Part shown: one piece after another, positions 45,331 through 56,112 of the stretch
How the letters are laid out: each line of letters starts with the position of its first letter
Numbering within the stretch: position 1 is the stretch's first letter
Assembly: GCA_958299035.1 (NCBI GenBank)
Contig: CATQJL010000316.1
Span: 34,041,441-34,105,440, forward strand
DNA: 64,000 nucleotides
DNA from: Cylicocyclus nassatus
Taxonomy: Eukaryota; Nematoda; Chromadorea; Rhabditida; Strongylidae
Direction: 5' to 3'
Notes under the pieces: model-generated
Databases searched by the model: none
Told to the model about the DNA's origin: nothing
What the model saw: the letters and a program-made list of their open reading frames with translations, nothing else
Translations under genes and position numbers: made by a program

Positions 45331-46007
45331 CAGGGTGTCCCAAAATAATGTGCACACTGTTTGATTTTGAATAACTCTCTTATTATGAGGTCTTTCGAGA
45401 AGCGGTAGGCGCCATTTTGTAGAGCTGGCTTCAACTTAGATTTACAGTATAGAGCGAATCACCGACCGCTATTCATTACTGTAGGATTACGGTAGAAACT
45501 TGGAACATATGGTGTAACTGTGGAAAAAGCTGCTTTCAAAAATTTTCAGAAAAATGTGAAAACTTGTGTTATAGGGTTTTTGGGGACGCTGAGTTCAATA
45601 CTCAACTATTCTTAAGATTGCGAAACTTTCTAAACGGTGTAACCGCACTTTTTAGGAACATTGAGAAAATGGCCGCTATGCTTATCTCGCATAACTCTTC
45701 AATGAAGCATCATAATAAGTTGGAAACTTTACAGTTAGAATCAGTAACTCTAATTGGCCTAGCGTAAAAGTTTTCAGGCTGTTTTGTTTCCTTTCTGAGG
45801 CAAAATATGGCCTTTCATGGTCCAAAACCCTCTTTCAAGTTTCTACCGTAATCCTACAGTAACGAAGAGCGGTCGGTGATTCGTACTATACTACAAATCT
45901 AAGTTGAAGCCAGCTCTACAAAATGGTGCTTACCGCTTCTCGAAAGACCTCATGATAAGAGAGTTATTCAGAATCAAACAGTGTGCACATTATTTTGGGA
46001 CACCTTG
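45331..46007. mobile_element. Palindromic TA-flanked MITE (GGGTGTCCC family), copy 4
   Basis: CAGGGTGTCCCAAAATAATG and its inverse with TA at both sides. Arms share AATAACTCTCTTATxATGAGG and GAGCTGGCTTCAACTTAGAT. Only TATA separates it from the mariner MITE that starts at 46,012. Confidence 0.87.
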
Positions 46008-46011
46008 TATA

Positions 46012-47035
46012 TTAGGTGGGTGCAAAAGTTTTGTCAGTTTTTTCAATCCATCAGCAAACACTCTAGAAGATAAACAAGAAGATAAACAAACGCTTTAAAA
46101 TGTGTCCAATGCAGAATTTCTTCCTCTTTTCAGCTGCTCGACTACCATTGTGTTTCGTTGCTAAAATGACGAGATATTTGGTGGAAATTACAACCACTCG
46201 TTTTTACCATGTCCAACTTCCACTAATTTTCAAAAATTTGTATGAGACTTTCGGAGGAGCCCTAAAACCAGCGGATAGGGCAAACCTTTTGCCAACAGAA
46301 GCAATTTTTTATAGCCTTACGGCTTTTCTTTCAGAATTTCTACGATTTATTTTTTGAAGTGACCAAATTTTACAATCATCCTATTTTAACTTCGTAGAAC
46401 ATAAAATGTTGAACATTTCAGTCACCATTCGATGCAGAATTTTTTCCTCTTTCTAACACTTGTCTTTCTTTGCCGAGGCAGGCAAAATCTGTGGGAAATC
46501 GCAGTATTTCTCAATTTCAGAAGTGCGCACTGACGTAAGCTATGTTTCAAAATCTTCATAATTTGAAGCGAAAATCGCTCATTTACTTTGTAATGGTAGC
46601 GGTAGTAATAATCATGTGTTGAAACCTCAGTTTTCTTTGGGTTTTGCAGTGTTTGGTGCAATAACAGATCATGCTATTTTGCCAAAACACAAGACTTTTA
46701 GAAAATTATTTAGCAAAAATCTGAAAAAGCAGCTGAAAGAAAGAAAAAATGCATAAGTTGGCAAAAGGTTTGTCTTATCTGCTGCTTATTAGGGCTCCTC
46801 CGAAAGTCTCATACAAAAATTCTGAAAATTAGCGAAATTTGGAGATGGTAAAAACGAGTGGTTGTAATTTCCAGCAAATATCTTGTCATTCTCGCAATGA
46901 AACACAATGGTAGTCGAGCAGCTGAAAAGAGGAAGAAATTCTGCATTGGATACATTTTAAAGCGTTTGTTTATCTTCATTCTAGCGTGTTTGCCGATGCA
47001 TTGAAAAAACCGACAAAACTTTCGGACCCACCTAA
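46012..47035. mobile_element. Palindromic mariner-type MITE
   Basis: TTAGGTGGGTGCAAAAGTTT at the left and, inverted, TTAGGTGGGTCCGAAAGTTT at the right, TA-flanked. The arms share AAACGCTTTAAAATGTGTCC, AGAATTTCTTCCTCTTTTCA, CTGCTCGACTACCATTGTG and GAGACTTTCGGAGGAGCCC. The same family occurs at 57,933-58,915. Confidence 0.87.
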
Positions 47036-47329
47036 TAGAATGGTGAAACCGATTTTCTTAAACGTACAGTGCCATTTGCAGACACTTAAAGAGGTGAGGT
47101 CGCCAATTCTTCTGCCGCTGTATCACATCATTCAAATTGTTCTCTCTTTCTTCATCCGCCTCTCCTAGATTCTTGTAAAACCTTTAATGAATTATTTGGT
47201 AGCCCACAACAACTCTCGATCTTTAAAAACTCACTTAGAATCTTCTAAATTGATGTCCATCTAGGGTTTTAAGTCATCATGCCCGAGACCCAGCATATCT
47301 CCGTCAAAATCTGAATATTGGTAATATTG

Positions 47330-48073
47330 TCAAACCGTGAACCTACAAACTTGTCCTTTACCTTTTAACACTTCCTCAATCTCTTCGGGGAGGTTTTTCA
47401 ATGCTTCACTTCTCCCTCCGTTTTGGTTCATTCGCACGGAAAATTCCTGGATTGGGGGAATTCCATGATCTAAATGCACTTTGTAGAACGCAACTTGCTT
47501 GCAAATCTTTTTGAAACTTATTCGTCCCGGCACAAACCAATACAAAGAACAAAGTTGTTGATATGCACTCCCTTTTCTTTGTTCCCTCCCAATCCTTGGC
47601 TAATTGCGTTAGACTTACCTAGATTGGTGTTCTCATAAATGTCATGAAATCTTTGTAGAAACCTGTTTGAAGGGGAATTCGCATTTATCTTCCATAGCTT
47701 TGAGCAATTATGCACACAAATAGTAACGTTAGTATCTGAAGTATTCCCTTCCTCGTTTTCCATACATCGTGCAGTTTTTGTTGAGATGGCTTTGGCTAAT
47801 CTCAGCCTGAAACAGGATATTACAATGACAATAACAAACAGAAAACTTAGTCATATTGTCATTCTTTAGCAATGTTCCACAGCTGGTCGTTCAAGCGGTT
47901 CAGATCTCCATATGTCGTTCTTGCGTACATCACTACGTTGGATCTCACAAATTCCTACAAAAAGCGTTTTTTGCTTTTGTAGGTCAACGGCAGAACTCAC
48001 ATGAAAAGTTGCTCATTGAATTTTGTTGACGCATCCTTGACAGTATATACTTCGGCAAATAGTTTCTTTCAGC
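47330..48073 (-). CDS. Exons of an unrecognised gene
   Basis: Exon 48,073-48,002 (KKLFAEVYTVKDASTKFNEQ then LF) ends at CAT followed by a GTGAGT donor. A 195-nt intron ends at ATCCTGTTTCAG, and the next exon, 47,806-47,619, reads LRLAKAISTKTARCMENEEG on to FLQRFHDIYENTNL before a GTAAGT donor. The phases match across the intron (AT plus G gives Met). A further frame at 47,545-47,330 (IPPIQEFSVRMNQNGG, LPEEIEEVLKGKGQVC) is coding-like, but its acceptor is unclear. The upstream start is not found. No family recognised; composition is hydrophilic with no membrane segment. The gene lies inside the 43-53.4 kb block and could be host or transposon-borne. Confidence 0.45.
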
Positions 48074-48175
48074 GAGCGCTGGCCAAAGTTCCAGCAAGCG
48101 CCCGGACTCTTTTCACGCAGTTTCGGGCGTACTCCGAGTAAAGGTGAGACTCTATGTGGCAGAAATGTTATCAAT

Positions 48176-48310
48176 GGTTTAATTACCCGAGTTTGGGGTA
48201 CCCTTTTCAGCGGAAGATACCTACGGGCTGTGTGGTCCTTTACAAAGGACCGTGCGGCCCCCAATGATTTTGCATATTTTGGCGGAAAGTCCACGAGAAT
48301 ATGCAAAAAT
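48176..48310 (+). ncRNA. Spliced-leader-like RNA locus (SL1-related)
   Basis: 48,176-48,197 matches the 22-nt nematode SL1 leader at 20 positions (GGTTTAATTACCC identical, then G for A at 14 and at 21). It is followed directly by GT (48,198), where SL RNAs have their splice donor. TACCC within the leader can pair with GGGTA across the splice site, as in SL1 RNA; the change at 21 lengthens this stem. Downstream is a hairpin of up to 16 bp (48,225-48,260, loop TACA, several G-T pairs), then ATTTTGG at 48,276, resembling an Sm site. The RNA to that site would be about 107 nt, longer than typical SL RNA. An alternative 11-bp hairpin overlaps the Sm-like site. No upstream promoter element was recognised. 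It may be a divergent, pseudogene or functional SL gene. Confidence 0.5.
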
Positions 48311-49040
48311 ACGAATGCGGCTACTGGGCCGCAACTTATCCATAGAGAGACCGCGATAGTTCTACGAGCGTTCGCCTAAAAATTGGCCGAAATTACTCTA
48401 AATTTCTTCAAGCGGACGGCAAAAAATCAGCAAACTACTTTTCTGGCGCCCGCTTGCTCAAAATGCACATGGCCGCCTGCCCCCGGTGATAATCTGAGTG
48501 GGGTGCGAAAAAAGCTCATGCTGCTCTTGCAGCGCTGGCGAGATCTTCAAAAAGGAGCCACATTACTCTTCATAACCCTCTTATTCCACGCAAGCATCCT
48601 TTACGCTCAGACACTATAGGAGCACCAGAGCCGCGGCCTTCATTTCATTCTCTGTTTTTGGTTCGCGGCTCAGCCGCTGCAATGCTTTGCCCTGTCATTA
48701 AGGGTCGCGCGGTTGAGCCGGTGAGCCCATTTCCTCCCGCGGTTCGGCCGCACACCGGCCCACGTGCCCAAAATAAGGCCGCGGGCGGGCCGCAGACCTT
48801 TCGAGGCCGCGGCTCGTGGCTCCCAGTGTCTAAGGTAGGAGGACCCCTCGCAGGCGCGAACCCCTGACTGTGTGGGGCAGACACCTCAGACAATTATTGT
48901 GAGCACTCGCGGTTCCTAACGGTACTTACGGCGGTGGGCGTTAGATTCTTGAAATGACCATCCGCGGCCTTAGATTTATTTTCTTCGCCATCCGCGGCTC
49001 GATGTTATCGCTAAGGACAGGCTGCGAGAATTTAAAGTTT
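48310..49040. other. GC-rich stretch with repeated CCGCGG
   Basis: SacII-type CCGCGG/CGCGGC motifs recur (about 48,633, 48,737, 48,779, 48,808, 48,963, 48,992) and continue past the RTE insertion (52,398, 52,472). Open frames on both strands are compositional. No gene is assigned. Confidence 0.45.
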
Positions 49041-49507
49041 TATCGGAACACCCCCCCCCCCACAATGGTCGGTCGCCTCATCGTGGCGTGGGGGTGACAC
49101 TGGGTGTCGAACTGCGATGCACAGCCGAGTGTATACTCTGGTAGGGCCTCCCAAGCTGTGAAGGAGTTCGACGTTTCCGGTTTCGGCCGGATGCCTAGCT
49201 AAGAACTGGCCGCGCCAGATTCTCCGCCGTCTGGCTTCTTCTGGTCGCTAGGCGGTCCCTCCCCGCTCCAAGCCCGGGGTCAGCGATCACCCCGTGGAAA
49301 TCAAGAGTAGGCCTAGTAAGCCACCTCTTGTAGGGGAACAAATTTTATTACTCAGACAGCAAGAAGATTTAGAAAAAACCCTGTACATCGGATCCCGCCT
49401 ACGGCGCCGGGTGGTAGCAAGAACGATGTCAGGGTACTCAGGGCGCCTTTCGGATTGGACAAAAACGACACGTCTGCCCGGACGACACGCCATGGAGACT
49501 GCCTCAC

Positions 49508-50671
49508 TGCACTTACAACGCCAGGACAGTCTCCACAAACGCCGACCTCCACGCTCTTCTCGACGCTGCAGAGCACATCAACTACCACATCATTGCTCTG
49601 CAGGAAACGAAGTCCAGGAAGAAGGACGTGCGACAGATGAGTGATGGGACCCTCATCATTCGTGGTGAAAAGGTTCCATCACGAAACGTGGGAGGCGTCG
49701 GCTTTGTCGTCCACCCATCTATCGTCCATCTTGTCGATTCGCACGAGATCCTATCACCCCGACTAGGCATCCTACGACTACGACCTCCACATCAGAAGAC
49801 CATCAGCATCATCAACTGCTATTCTCCAACATCAGCAGCTGACGAATCAGAACTAGATGCTTTCTACGAAGATGTGGAGGAGGTCGTCCGTAACGAGAAG
49901 TCCTTTTACAAGTTTGTTGTGGGCGATTTCAACGCGAAAATCAGGATGCCACTGGAAAGGGAATATAGGATCGGGAAGTTTGGATATGGGCTCCGGAACG
50001 AAAACGGCAACCGTCTTGTTGGGCTTCTCTCCGCCGCACGACTTTTCCATGGAAATTCCATCTTTATGAAGAAGGAACATCGCCGGTGGACATGGGAATC
50101 GCCCAACGGAACGACCCACGCGGAGATCGACCACATTCTCACCAACCGAAGGTGGAGCTTACTCGATGTCTCTGTGGTTCCATCCTTCTGTAGTGGCTCC
50201 GATCACCGCCTCCTTCGAGCGAAGATACGACTCAGCCGAAGGCTGGAAAAGAAAGTCTGTCATAGTGCCGCGAGAAGGAAGGAAGTCGTTTATGACGGTA
50301 ACAGGCTGGAAGAGCTCATATCAAGTTGTGACTGGCCCATCGAGGAGGACCCAACGTACGACTACGACCGGCTTCTGAAAGGATTGCGAGCCTGCGGAGA
50401 ATGCGCCTCAGTGACTTCTGAGAAGAACTTGGACCGCATCTCGAAGACCACCAAGGAATTGCTCGAAAGAAGAAGATCATTGAGGCAGGATCCGAATGCA
50501 ACTCATCTCGAGCGACTGATTGCCAACACCAGTTGCAGAACAGCTTTGCAAGAGGATCTCAGGAAGTACAGGCAAGCCAAGATACTGGAAGCAGCAGAAG
50601 AAGAAGACGAAGTCTCAAGAAGTGCCGAAGGGACCTCTGCGAATATCACGTACCGCTGGCTGCACTACTGA
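49508..50671 (+). pseudogene. RTE endonuclease domain
   Basis: Nicks the target to start insertion. The frame begins CTYNART at 49,508, upstream of the first ATG in phase (49,628). A one-base change near 49,505 separates it from the leader frame. Motifs: ALQETKS (catalytic Glu, near 49,600), then, counted from 49,628, GGVGFVVHP (22-30), NCYSP (63-67), VVGDFNAKI (97-105), DHILTN (168-173) and GSDHRLL (190-196). These are the EEP-fold active-site blocks of non-LTR retrotransposons. The frame leaves the family sequence near 50,615 and ends at 50,671. Confidence 0.9.
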
Positions 50672-52359
50672 ACGAAGACGGGACTCCGACTTCTTCCCGA
50701 TACAAGATGGAATCTATCGCGAAGAACTTCTACACCAACCTCTTCCGCTCATCAACACCCGTGCAGATGCCCGTTGTTCCCACTGGAGAAGTACCACCAC
50801 GAATTCTACCTGCTGAAGTGCGTATCGCGAACAGACCATGAAGACGTCCACGGCTCCAGGACCAGATCATCTTTCCGTCGAACTTCTGCGAGCCGGAGGA
50901 CACCGTCTACACGAGATTCTAGCGTCGCATTTGACATCTTACCTTCAGAAGGAGAAGATTCCCGACCAGTGGAGAACGTCAAGAACCGTCCTTCTCTTCA
51001 AGAAGGGTGAACGGGAGGATCTTCGGAACTATCGTCCAATATGCTTGCTGAGTGTGCTGTACAAGCTTTTCACGAAGATTATCCTCGCTCGCATATCAAG
51101 GACACTGGATGAAGCCCAACCCCAAGAACAAGCTGGATTTCGCAAAGGATTCAGCTGCATGGACCACATCCAGACCGTTTCGAGGGTCATAGAAGTCTGC
51201 CGGGAGTACCGACTGCCTCTCGTCCTAACCTTTGTCGACTACGAGAAAGCCTTCGACAGCGTCGAAACCAACGCCATCCTGTCTGCGCTAGTCGATCAAG
51301 GAGTGGACCCAGCTTACGTGAGGACGTTAGCCGACTGCTACAAGGACTGTACAACGACGATGCAGCTATTCCATCGCCCCCTGACCATACCAATCGGGAA
51401 GGGGGTCCGACAAGGCGACACAATCTCGCCGAAGCTGTTCACCGCGGCCTTGCAGTGGGTGATGAAGTCACTGGACTGGGACGAGAGAGGCATACGAGTT
51501 GATGGGAGATTCCTGTCCAACCTTCGTTTTGCGGACGACATCGTTCTCTTCTCGAGCAGTATCACCGAAGCAGAGACGATGCTGAAGGAACTAAACGAAG
51601 TAGGGAAGAAGATCGGACTGCGAATAAATCGGAAGAAGACTCAGTTCATGAAGAACGCCCTTTGCGAAGATGCAGAAATGGAATTGGAAGGCACCCCGAT
51701 TATGGAGACGTCATCCTACGTGTATCTCGGACGTTCGATGAACATGGAGAACGACTTGAGGGAAGAACTTAACGGGAGAAGAAGAGCAGCCTGGGCCGCC
51801 TTCGGACCTGTGAAGGAAGCCACCGACCAACTGACGGACCCGGAGCTTCGTGCCCACCTGTTCGACTCACGTTCTCCCGGCGCTCTGTTACGCAGCTGAG
51901 ACTTGGGCCGACACTGTAGCCACGTCGAAAGCTTTACGGACCACCCACAGAGCGCTCGAGCGCAGTCTTCTGAAGATGACCTGACGCAAGCAACATCTAG
52001 TCGGACTTCGCAGCACGGATATGAGAAGAATGTCCCGTCTTCGTGACCCAGCGGAATACGTCGCGAAAGCCAAACACCGATGGGCCGGTCACATAATGAG
52101 AAGAACAGACGACAGATGGACACTAAGAACATCGGAGTGGATTCCTCGCGAAGCCAAACGTCCCCGAGGAAGACCTCCAACGAGATGGGCAGACGTGTTC
52201 GTGGAACGGATGGACCAGCTGAGAAATCAGCTGGATACGATTTTTGCACCTGGAACTCGTGGACGCAGCCACCGACGTCAGCCAAGAAGATCGTGGATGT
52301 CAGAAGCGAGGGACAGGGAAAAATGGAAACTTCTGAGCTGGGGCCCGCACGTCACGTGA
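50615..52359 (+). pseudogene. RTE reverse transcriptase and C-terminal region, frameshifted
   Basis: Three frames carry one protein. Frame 1 (about 50,615-50,830) has [20 protein letters not shown]. Frame 3 (50,838-51,870) has APGPDHLSVELLRAGG, FKKGEREDLRNYRPICLLS, DYEKAFDSVE, VRQGDTISPKLF and the catalytic FADDIVLF (Asp 233 and 234 from 50,838). Frame 1 again (about 51,870-52,359) has CYAAETWAD, a TGA at 51,982-51,984 where the family normally reads an amino acid, then HRWAGHIMRRTDDRW and RPRGRPPTRWADVF. The order and spacing are those of RTE elements common in nematodes. The 3' part (GHIxR, RGRPxxRW) is the conserved RTE C-terminus. Confidence 0.9.
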
Positions 52360-52399
52360 AGCCGGGCCATCTAAGTATCTAAGTAAGTATCGGAACACC

Positions 52400-53110
52400 G
52401 CGGCCTAAAAAAAGACACTTGGGCGAGCCCCGGGCCTTATTGGGCGCACTGCACATTTAGTTCTTGGGCAAGCCGCGGCCCTTCAAGCGACGGCCCTACA
52501 ATATCACTCCGGCCATAATTAATACATACTGTGGGAGGGAATGCACTCGCGTGAGATACGCGCGGTGAAAGGGTTACCTTCAGCATTTGCGTCGTTTGGC
52601 AAAAGTCAAGTAGCGTCAAGTTCTTAACGAATGGGGTCTCGAATCGCGGTTAAACTCTATAGGACTACTTGGTCCTGGAATTAGGTTGTCGAAAGCTTTG
52701 GTATAGCGATTGTGGCTTCCATGCAAGGCCAAAGAATATGAACAGGAGTTCAAAACTTGAAACTGTCCGAAAAATTTTCAAAATTGAAATATTTATGAAC
52801 TTTATTGCTTTGTCGGGGTGTATTGGGGCACCCGTGGGTGCACATTGCGCATTGTTTGGGCGCTTCCCGGGCCAAACGCTGCCGTTGTTCGGGCGTTTAT
52901 CGGGTCATCCGTCGGCATTGTCGGGTGCACTCATCGGCGCGCCCTCGGGATGGGAGTAGCGTCGTCCGTGGGTGGCCGGCAGATGTTCGCCATAATTCTC
53001 TGAACACACTTACATGCTTATCGTTGAGGGCCACTGCTAGATGACTGCCCTCAAACCGCAATAACACTAAATGAGAATGACTCGCACATAGAAATGATGG
53101 CAAGTTAGTC
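52400..53110. other. GC-rich stretch, no gene seen
   Basis: Continuation of the CCGCGG-rich host sequence. Around 52,800-52,980 there is a GGGCGC/GGGTGCAC-rich patch whose open frames on both strands look compositional. Confidence 0.4.
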
Positions 53111-53400
53111 TAACGTGTTAATGGGTACGCCGCCCACCCGCTTGAGGGGAGGGCCGCCGCGGTCAAATCAAGGTCCGCCGCTCGCAAGCTCGGTAGCGAG
53201 GGTACGCCGCTCGTCCGCAAGAAAGCCACGCCCACAAATCAAAGCTCGCCGCTCGCACGGAAAGCCGTTAAGGCCCGCCGCTCGTCCGAGTTATTGTCTG
53301 AGTGAGTGGTGAGTAACACGAGTAACACTATTAACAAGGTAGCACGGGTAACACGCGTAACACGGGTAACACTGGTAACACTGCCTCGTAATGTATTTTC
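53110..53400. repeat. Right terminal array of the large inverted pair
   Basis: Inverse of 42,950-43,400: GCCCGCCGCTCGTCC-type blocks (53,140-53,285), the exact 32-base match at 53,271-53,302, then GGTAACACGxGTAACAC units to about 53,385. Together with the left array it bounds about 10.4 kb. Confidence 0.65.
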
Positions 53401-53975
53401 AAAGCCCTACGCAACCATGTATTATCATGTTCACATCATCTGTTCTGCGTACGCTTGTAGAAAACAAATTAACGAGGGGAGTACCACCTTGGAAGTTCCG
53501 CCTCTTTCAACTGAGTAAACTGCAAGCTTCAGCAAACACCTCAAGGAACATGAAATATGTTATGCGTTCACTGCTTGATCATCATGAGGTTTCCTATCCA
53601 ACCCTACTATTTTTAGACGACTTTTTAGTGTTAGCAGAATTTAGGCTCTACGGTGGAGTTTAGCACTGCCACATCTTTTAATTTTTCGATCATCACTGGT
53701 TTTAGAATTATCATCAAAATTTACTATAGATCACCATGGATTCATGGTCGCCATCTTTTAATACCATCTTTTAATAATCTCCTGAGTCGAAGTCCTAGGT
53801 ATCAAGCAAACAATTCCTGTCTTTGCTGCAGTTCGGGCCACATTTCGCGATAAGTAGCGAACTCCGCATCCCACTCTCAGATTTCCAGTGCCCGGCTTTT
53901 GATAATATTCCGCGGCCTAAAATCTACGATTTATGCAAAGATGGTGACCATCTGCGTAATAGAAGAATGGAATTA
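53400..53975. other. Intergenic stretch with an old repeat
   Basis: 53,545-53,690 resembles 37,075-37,215 in direct orientation (GAAATATGTTxTGCGTTC, CTACTATTTTTAGACxxxTT). No gene is supported. Confidence 0.4.
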
Positions 53976-53981
53976 TCTTAA

Positions 53982-54342
53982 AGGCAGTGTCCAGGCAAAT
54001 CTGAGCACACGGTTTTTGCCTGGAAACTGATGAGGAGGTTCCAGCTAAGGCACTGCCCAAACCTCAGCGCAAATCATTCATTCACGGCTGAGAAATCCGT
54101 CCCCAAACATTCCGCGGCTGCGTCGTGACCGTAACACTTAGCATGGGTCCCAGGACGAACGTAATGTTAAGGTGAGCGAAGTCGTTTTCGGGTGCGTCAG
54201 GCAGGCGCGCGGTTTTCGGGGACGGATTTCTCAGCCGTAAATGGACTATTTGCGCTGCCTCTTGGACAGTGCCTTAGTTATGACCCCTTCATCAATTTCC
54301 AGGCGAAAAACTCATGCGCCCAGATTTATCTGAACACTGCCT
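53982..54342. mobile_element. TTAA-flanked MITE
   Basis: TTAA at 53,978-53,981 and 54,343-54,346 flank AGGCAGTGTCCAGGCAAATC at the left and its inverse (GATTTATCTGAACACTGCCT) at the right. The arms also share GACGGATTTCTCAGCCG and AGGCACTG blocks. TTAA duplication indicates a piggyBac-like or Kolobok-like transposase source. It is the same family as 4,154-4,559. Confidence 0.78.
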
Positions 54343-54344
54343 TT

Positions 54345-54945
54345 AATAAAGCTGGAAGCTCTTATAAGAGCGTGTCGCATTTATTCTAAACTGAATGAAT
54401 GAAACTTATTGTAATAATTAAAACTTTGAATTTGTGAACTGATTTATACGACTTTCGTTCATCAAACTCAATTCTTCGCTTACAAACAAGAGTGTCATTG
54501 GACTAACGTTGATAATATGGTGGTATTGATTATAGTGAATGAACTGACACAAAACATTCGCTAAATCACTTAGGATATCAAGTCCAAGTTTTGGCACGGC
54601 AGACACTAGTAAAGGTTTTTTTGAAACATTCTTTTTGTAAACATTAAGGCTGAACTCTTGAAAATTGCGCAGATGTACCAGAATCGAACTCTATGTGAAG
54701 GTCACCTTTTTCATTTTAACCAGTTCACACAAGTCTAGATAGAAAGATTACTTATCATCCGAGTCAAGCGTGGGGTGTGCCACACCTAGGGGGTCGTATT
54801 AAGGAGTCAAAAGGGGAGGGGGTCGTAGTCGGGTATTCTGACATTTATTTGTGAGCAGATTGTCAGGTAACCCCAGGCGAAAAATCACATGAGGTAGACT
54901 ATTTCTTATCTACGAAGCTTAATGGGTGTTATATCCATAGTTAGA
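54345..54945. other. Intergenic stretch, no gene seen
   Basis: GGGGTGTGCCACACC near 54,772 resembles, inverted, GTGCCACACCTCTTGCTTG near 56,249. An outer, poorly preserved layer of the next foldback may therefore start here. Confidence 0.35.
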
Positions 54946-54949
54946 ATGC

Positions 54950-56112
54950 CAATCAACCCCTGTGGACAAAGTTTGAGCGAATTCTGAAGTTTCAAGGTAT
55001 TAAGCCACCTAAGTGAATGGTCATTTTCCAACATGATTAACTTTGTTTCAAGAGTGAACTAATTATTCAACTTGCACTCAAAACGAAGCACTACTCTTTC
55101 TTTGTCCATACCAGAAATCCCGCTTCAAAAGACCTTCAAACTATGGATTTAGAAGCCAACCAACATTTCGTTTTTCCCATTTTTCGGTTTTGATGGCTGC
55201 GCTTTCACCGAATATGACTCAGAGCTAAGAAGATGAATCAGGCTTAAATCACTTCTATGGAGTCTACGAGATTCACGCTATCGATTCATGTAAATAATGT
55301 TCGCTAAAAATGTTTTTTTGATATAGTTAATAGGGTGTAGCACCACCCCTAAAAAGCTGTCGGCCAGAGGCTTTTAGGGGGTATGCCACAGCCCATTAAA
55401 GGCAGTACATCAGCAGAATGAGACCGTGACAAAACAAGGTTACAGGATAGGAGCCCCGATATAGAATCTATCGGCCAAAGTCCGATCTTTCTCTGCCACT
55501 TCCCCCCGAAATTTCAACGCGGAAGCAGCGCTCATCTCCAATATGGGATGAGCGGGGCCAGAGAATACAGGAGATGAGCGCTGCTTTCGCGTTGAATTTT
55601 TGGGGGTTAGAAGTGGCAGAGAAAGATCGGATTTTGGCCGATAGGTTCCATATGGGGGCTCCTACCCTGTGACCTTGTTTTGTCACGGGTCTCATTCTGC
55701 CGATGTACTGCCTTTGACTGTATCAAAAAAACATTTGACTGTATCAAAAACAAACACGAACAGTCTTTATATGAATCGATAGCGTAAATCTCGTAGATTC
55801 CATAGAAGTGATTTGAGCCTGATTCAACGTCTTAGCTCTGAGTAATATTCGGTGAAAGCACAGCCATCAAAACCGAAAAATAAGAAAAACGAAATTTTGG
55901 TTGGCTTCTAAACCCATAGTTTGAAGGTCTTTTGAAGCGAGACTTCTGGTATGGACAGAGAAGGAGTAGTGCTTCGTTTCGAGTGCAAAAATAAATAACT
56001 AGTTCACTTTTGAAACAAAGTTAATCGTGTTGGAAAATGACCATTTCACCTAGGTGGCTTTGTATCTTGAAACTTCAGAATTCGCTCAAACTTTGTCTAC
56101 GGGGGTTGATTA
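54950..56112. mobile_element. Large foldback, arms of about 550-590 bp
   Basis: The left arm (54,950-55,539) and right arm (55,570-56,112) match inverted through AATCAACCCCTGTGGACAAA, GTCATTTTCCAACATGATTA, GGTTTTGATGGCTGxGCTTT, GCAGAATGAGACC and CAGCGCTCATCTCC. The left arm has an extra 65-bp TTAA element that the right arm lacks. A weak outer layer may reach 54,770 and 56,270. Confidence 0.85.
55331..55395. mobile_element. 65-bp TTAA-flanked hairpin element
   Basis: TTAA (55,327-55,330 and 55,396-55,399) flanks TAGGGTGTAGCACCACCCCT and its imperfect inverse ending GGGTATGCCACAGCCCA. The centre folds as CCCCTAAAAAGC/GGCTTTTAGGGG. The opposite foldback arm shows the empty site, GATACAG-TCAA-AGGCAGTACATC, with a single TCAA. 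Confidence 0.75.

Larger units (their letters stand above)
49053..52387 (+). mobile_element. RTE-type non-LTR retrotransposon, nearly full length
   Basis: The body runs from a C-rich start and a GC-rich leader, through endonuclease and reverse transcriptase, to a short 3' end of GCCATCTAAGTATCTAAGTA repeats, a tail form typical of RTE elements. It is flanked by a 12-bp duplication TATCGGAACACC (49,041-49,052 and 52,388-52,399), showing target-primed insertion into the CCGCGG-rich host stretch. The coding region carries four apparent frameshifts (near 49,505, 50,615, 50,835 and 51,870) and a TGA at 51,982, so this copy is dead. Confidence 0.92.

Noticed and set aside
48645..48893. Proline/glycine-rich frames on both strands
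   Set aside because: GC-rich composition keeps all frames open; there is no codon-position signal or splice support.
49301..49644. Separate short ORF upstream of the RTE endonuclease
   Set aside because: It is the element's leader and N-terminal region in the wrong frame after a one-base change near 49,505.
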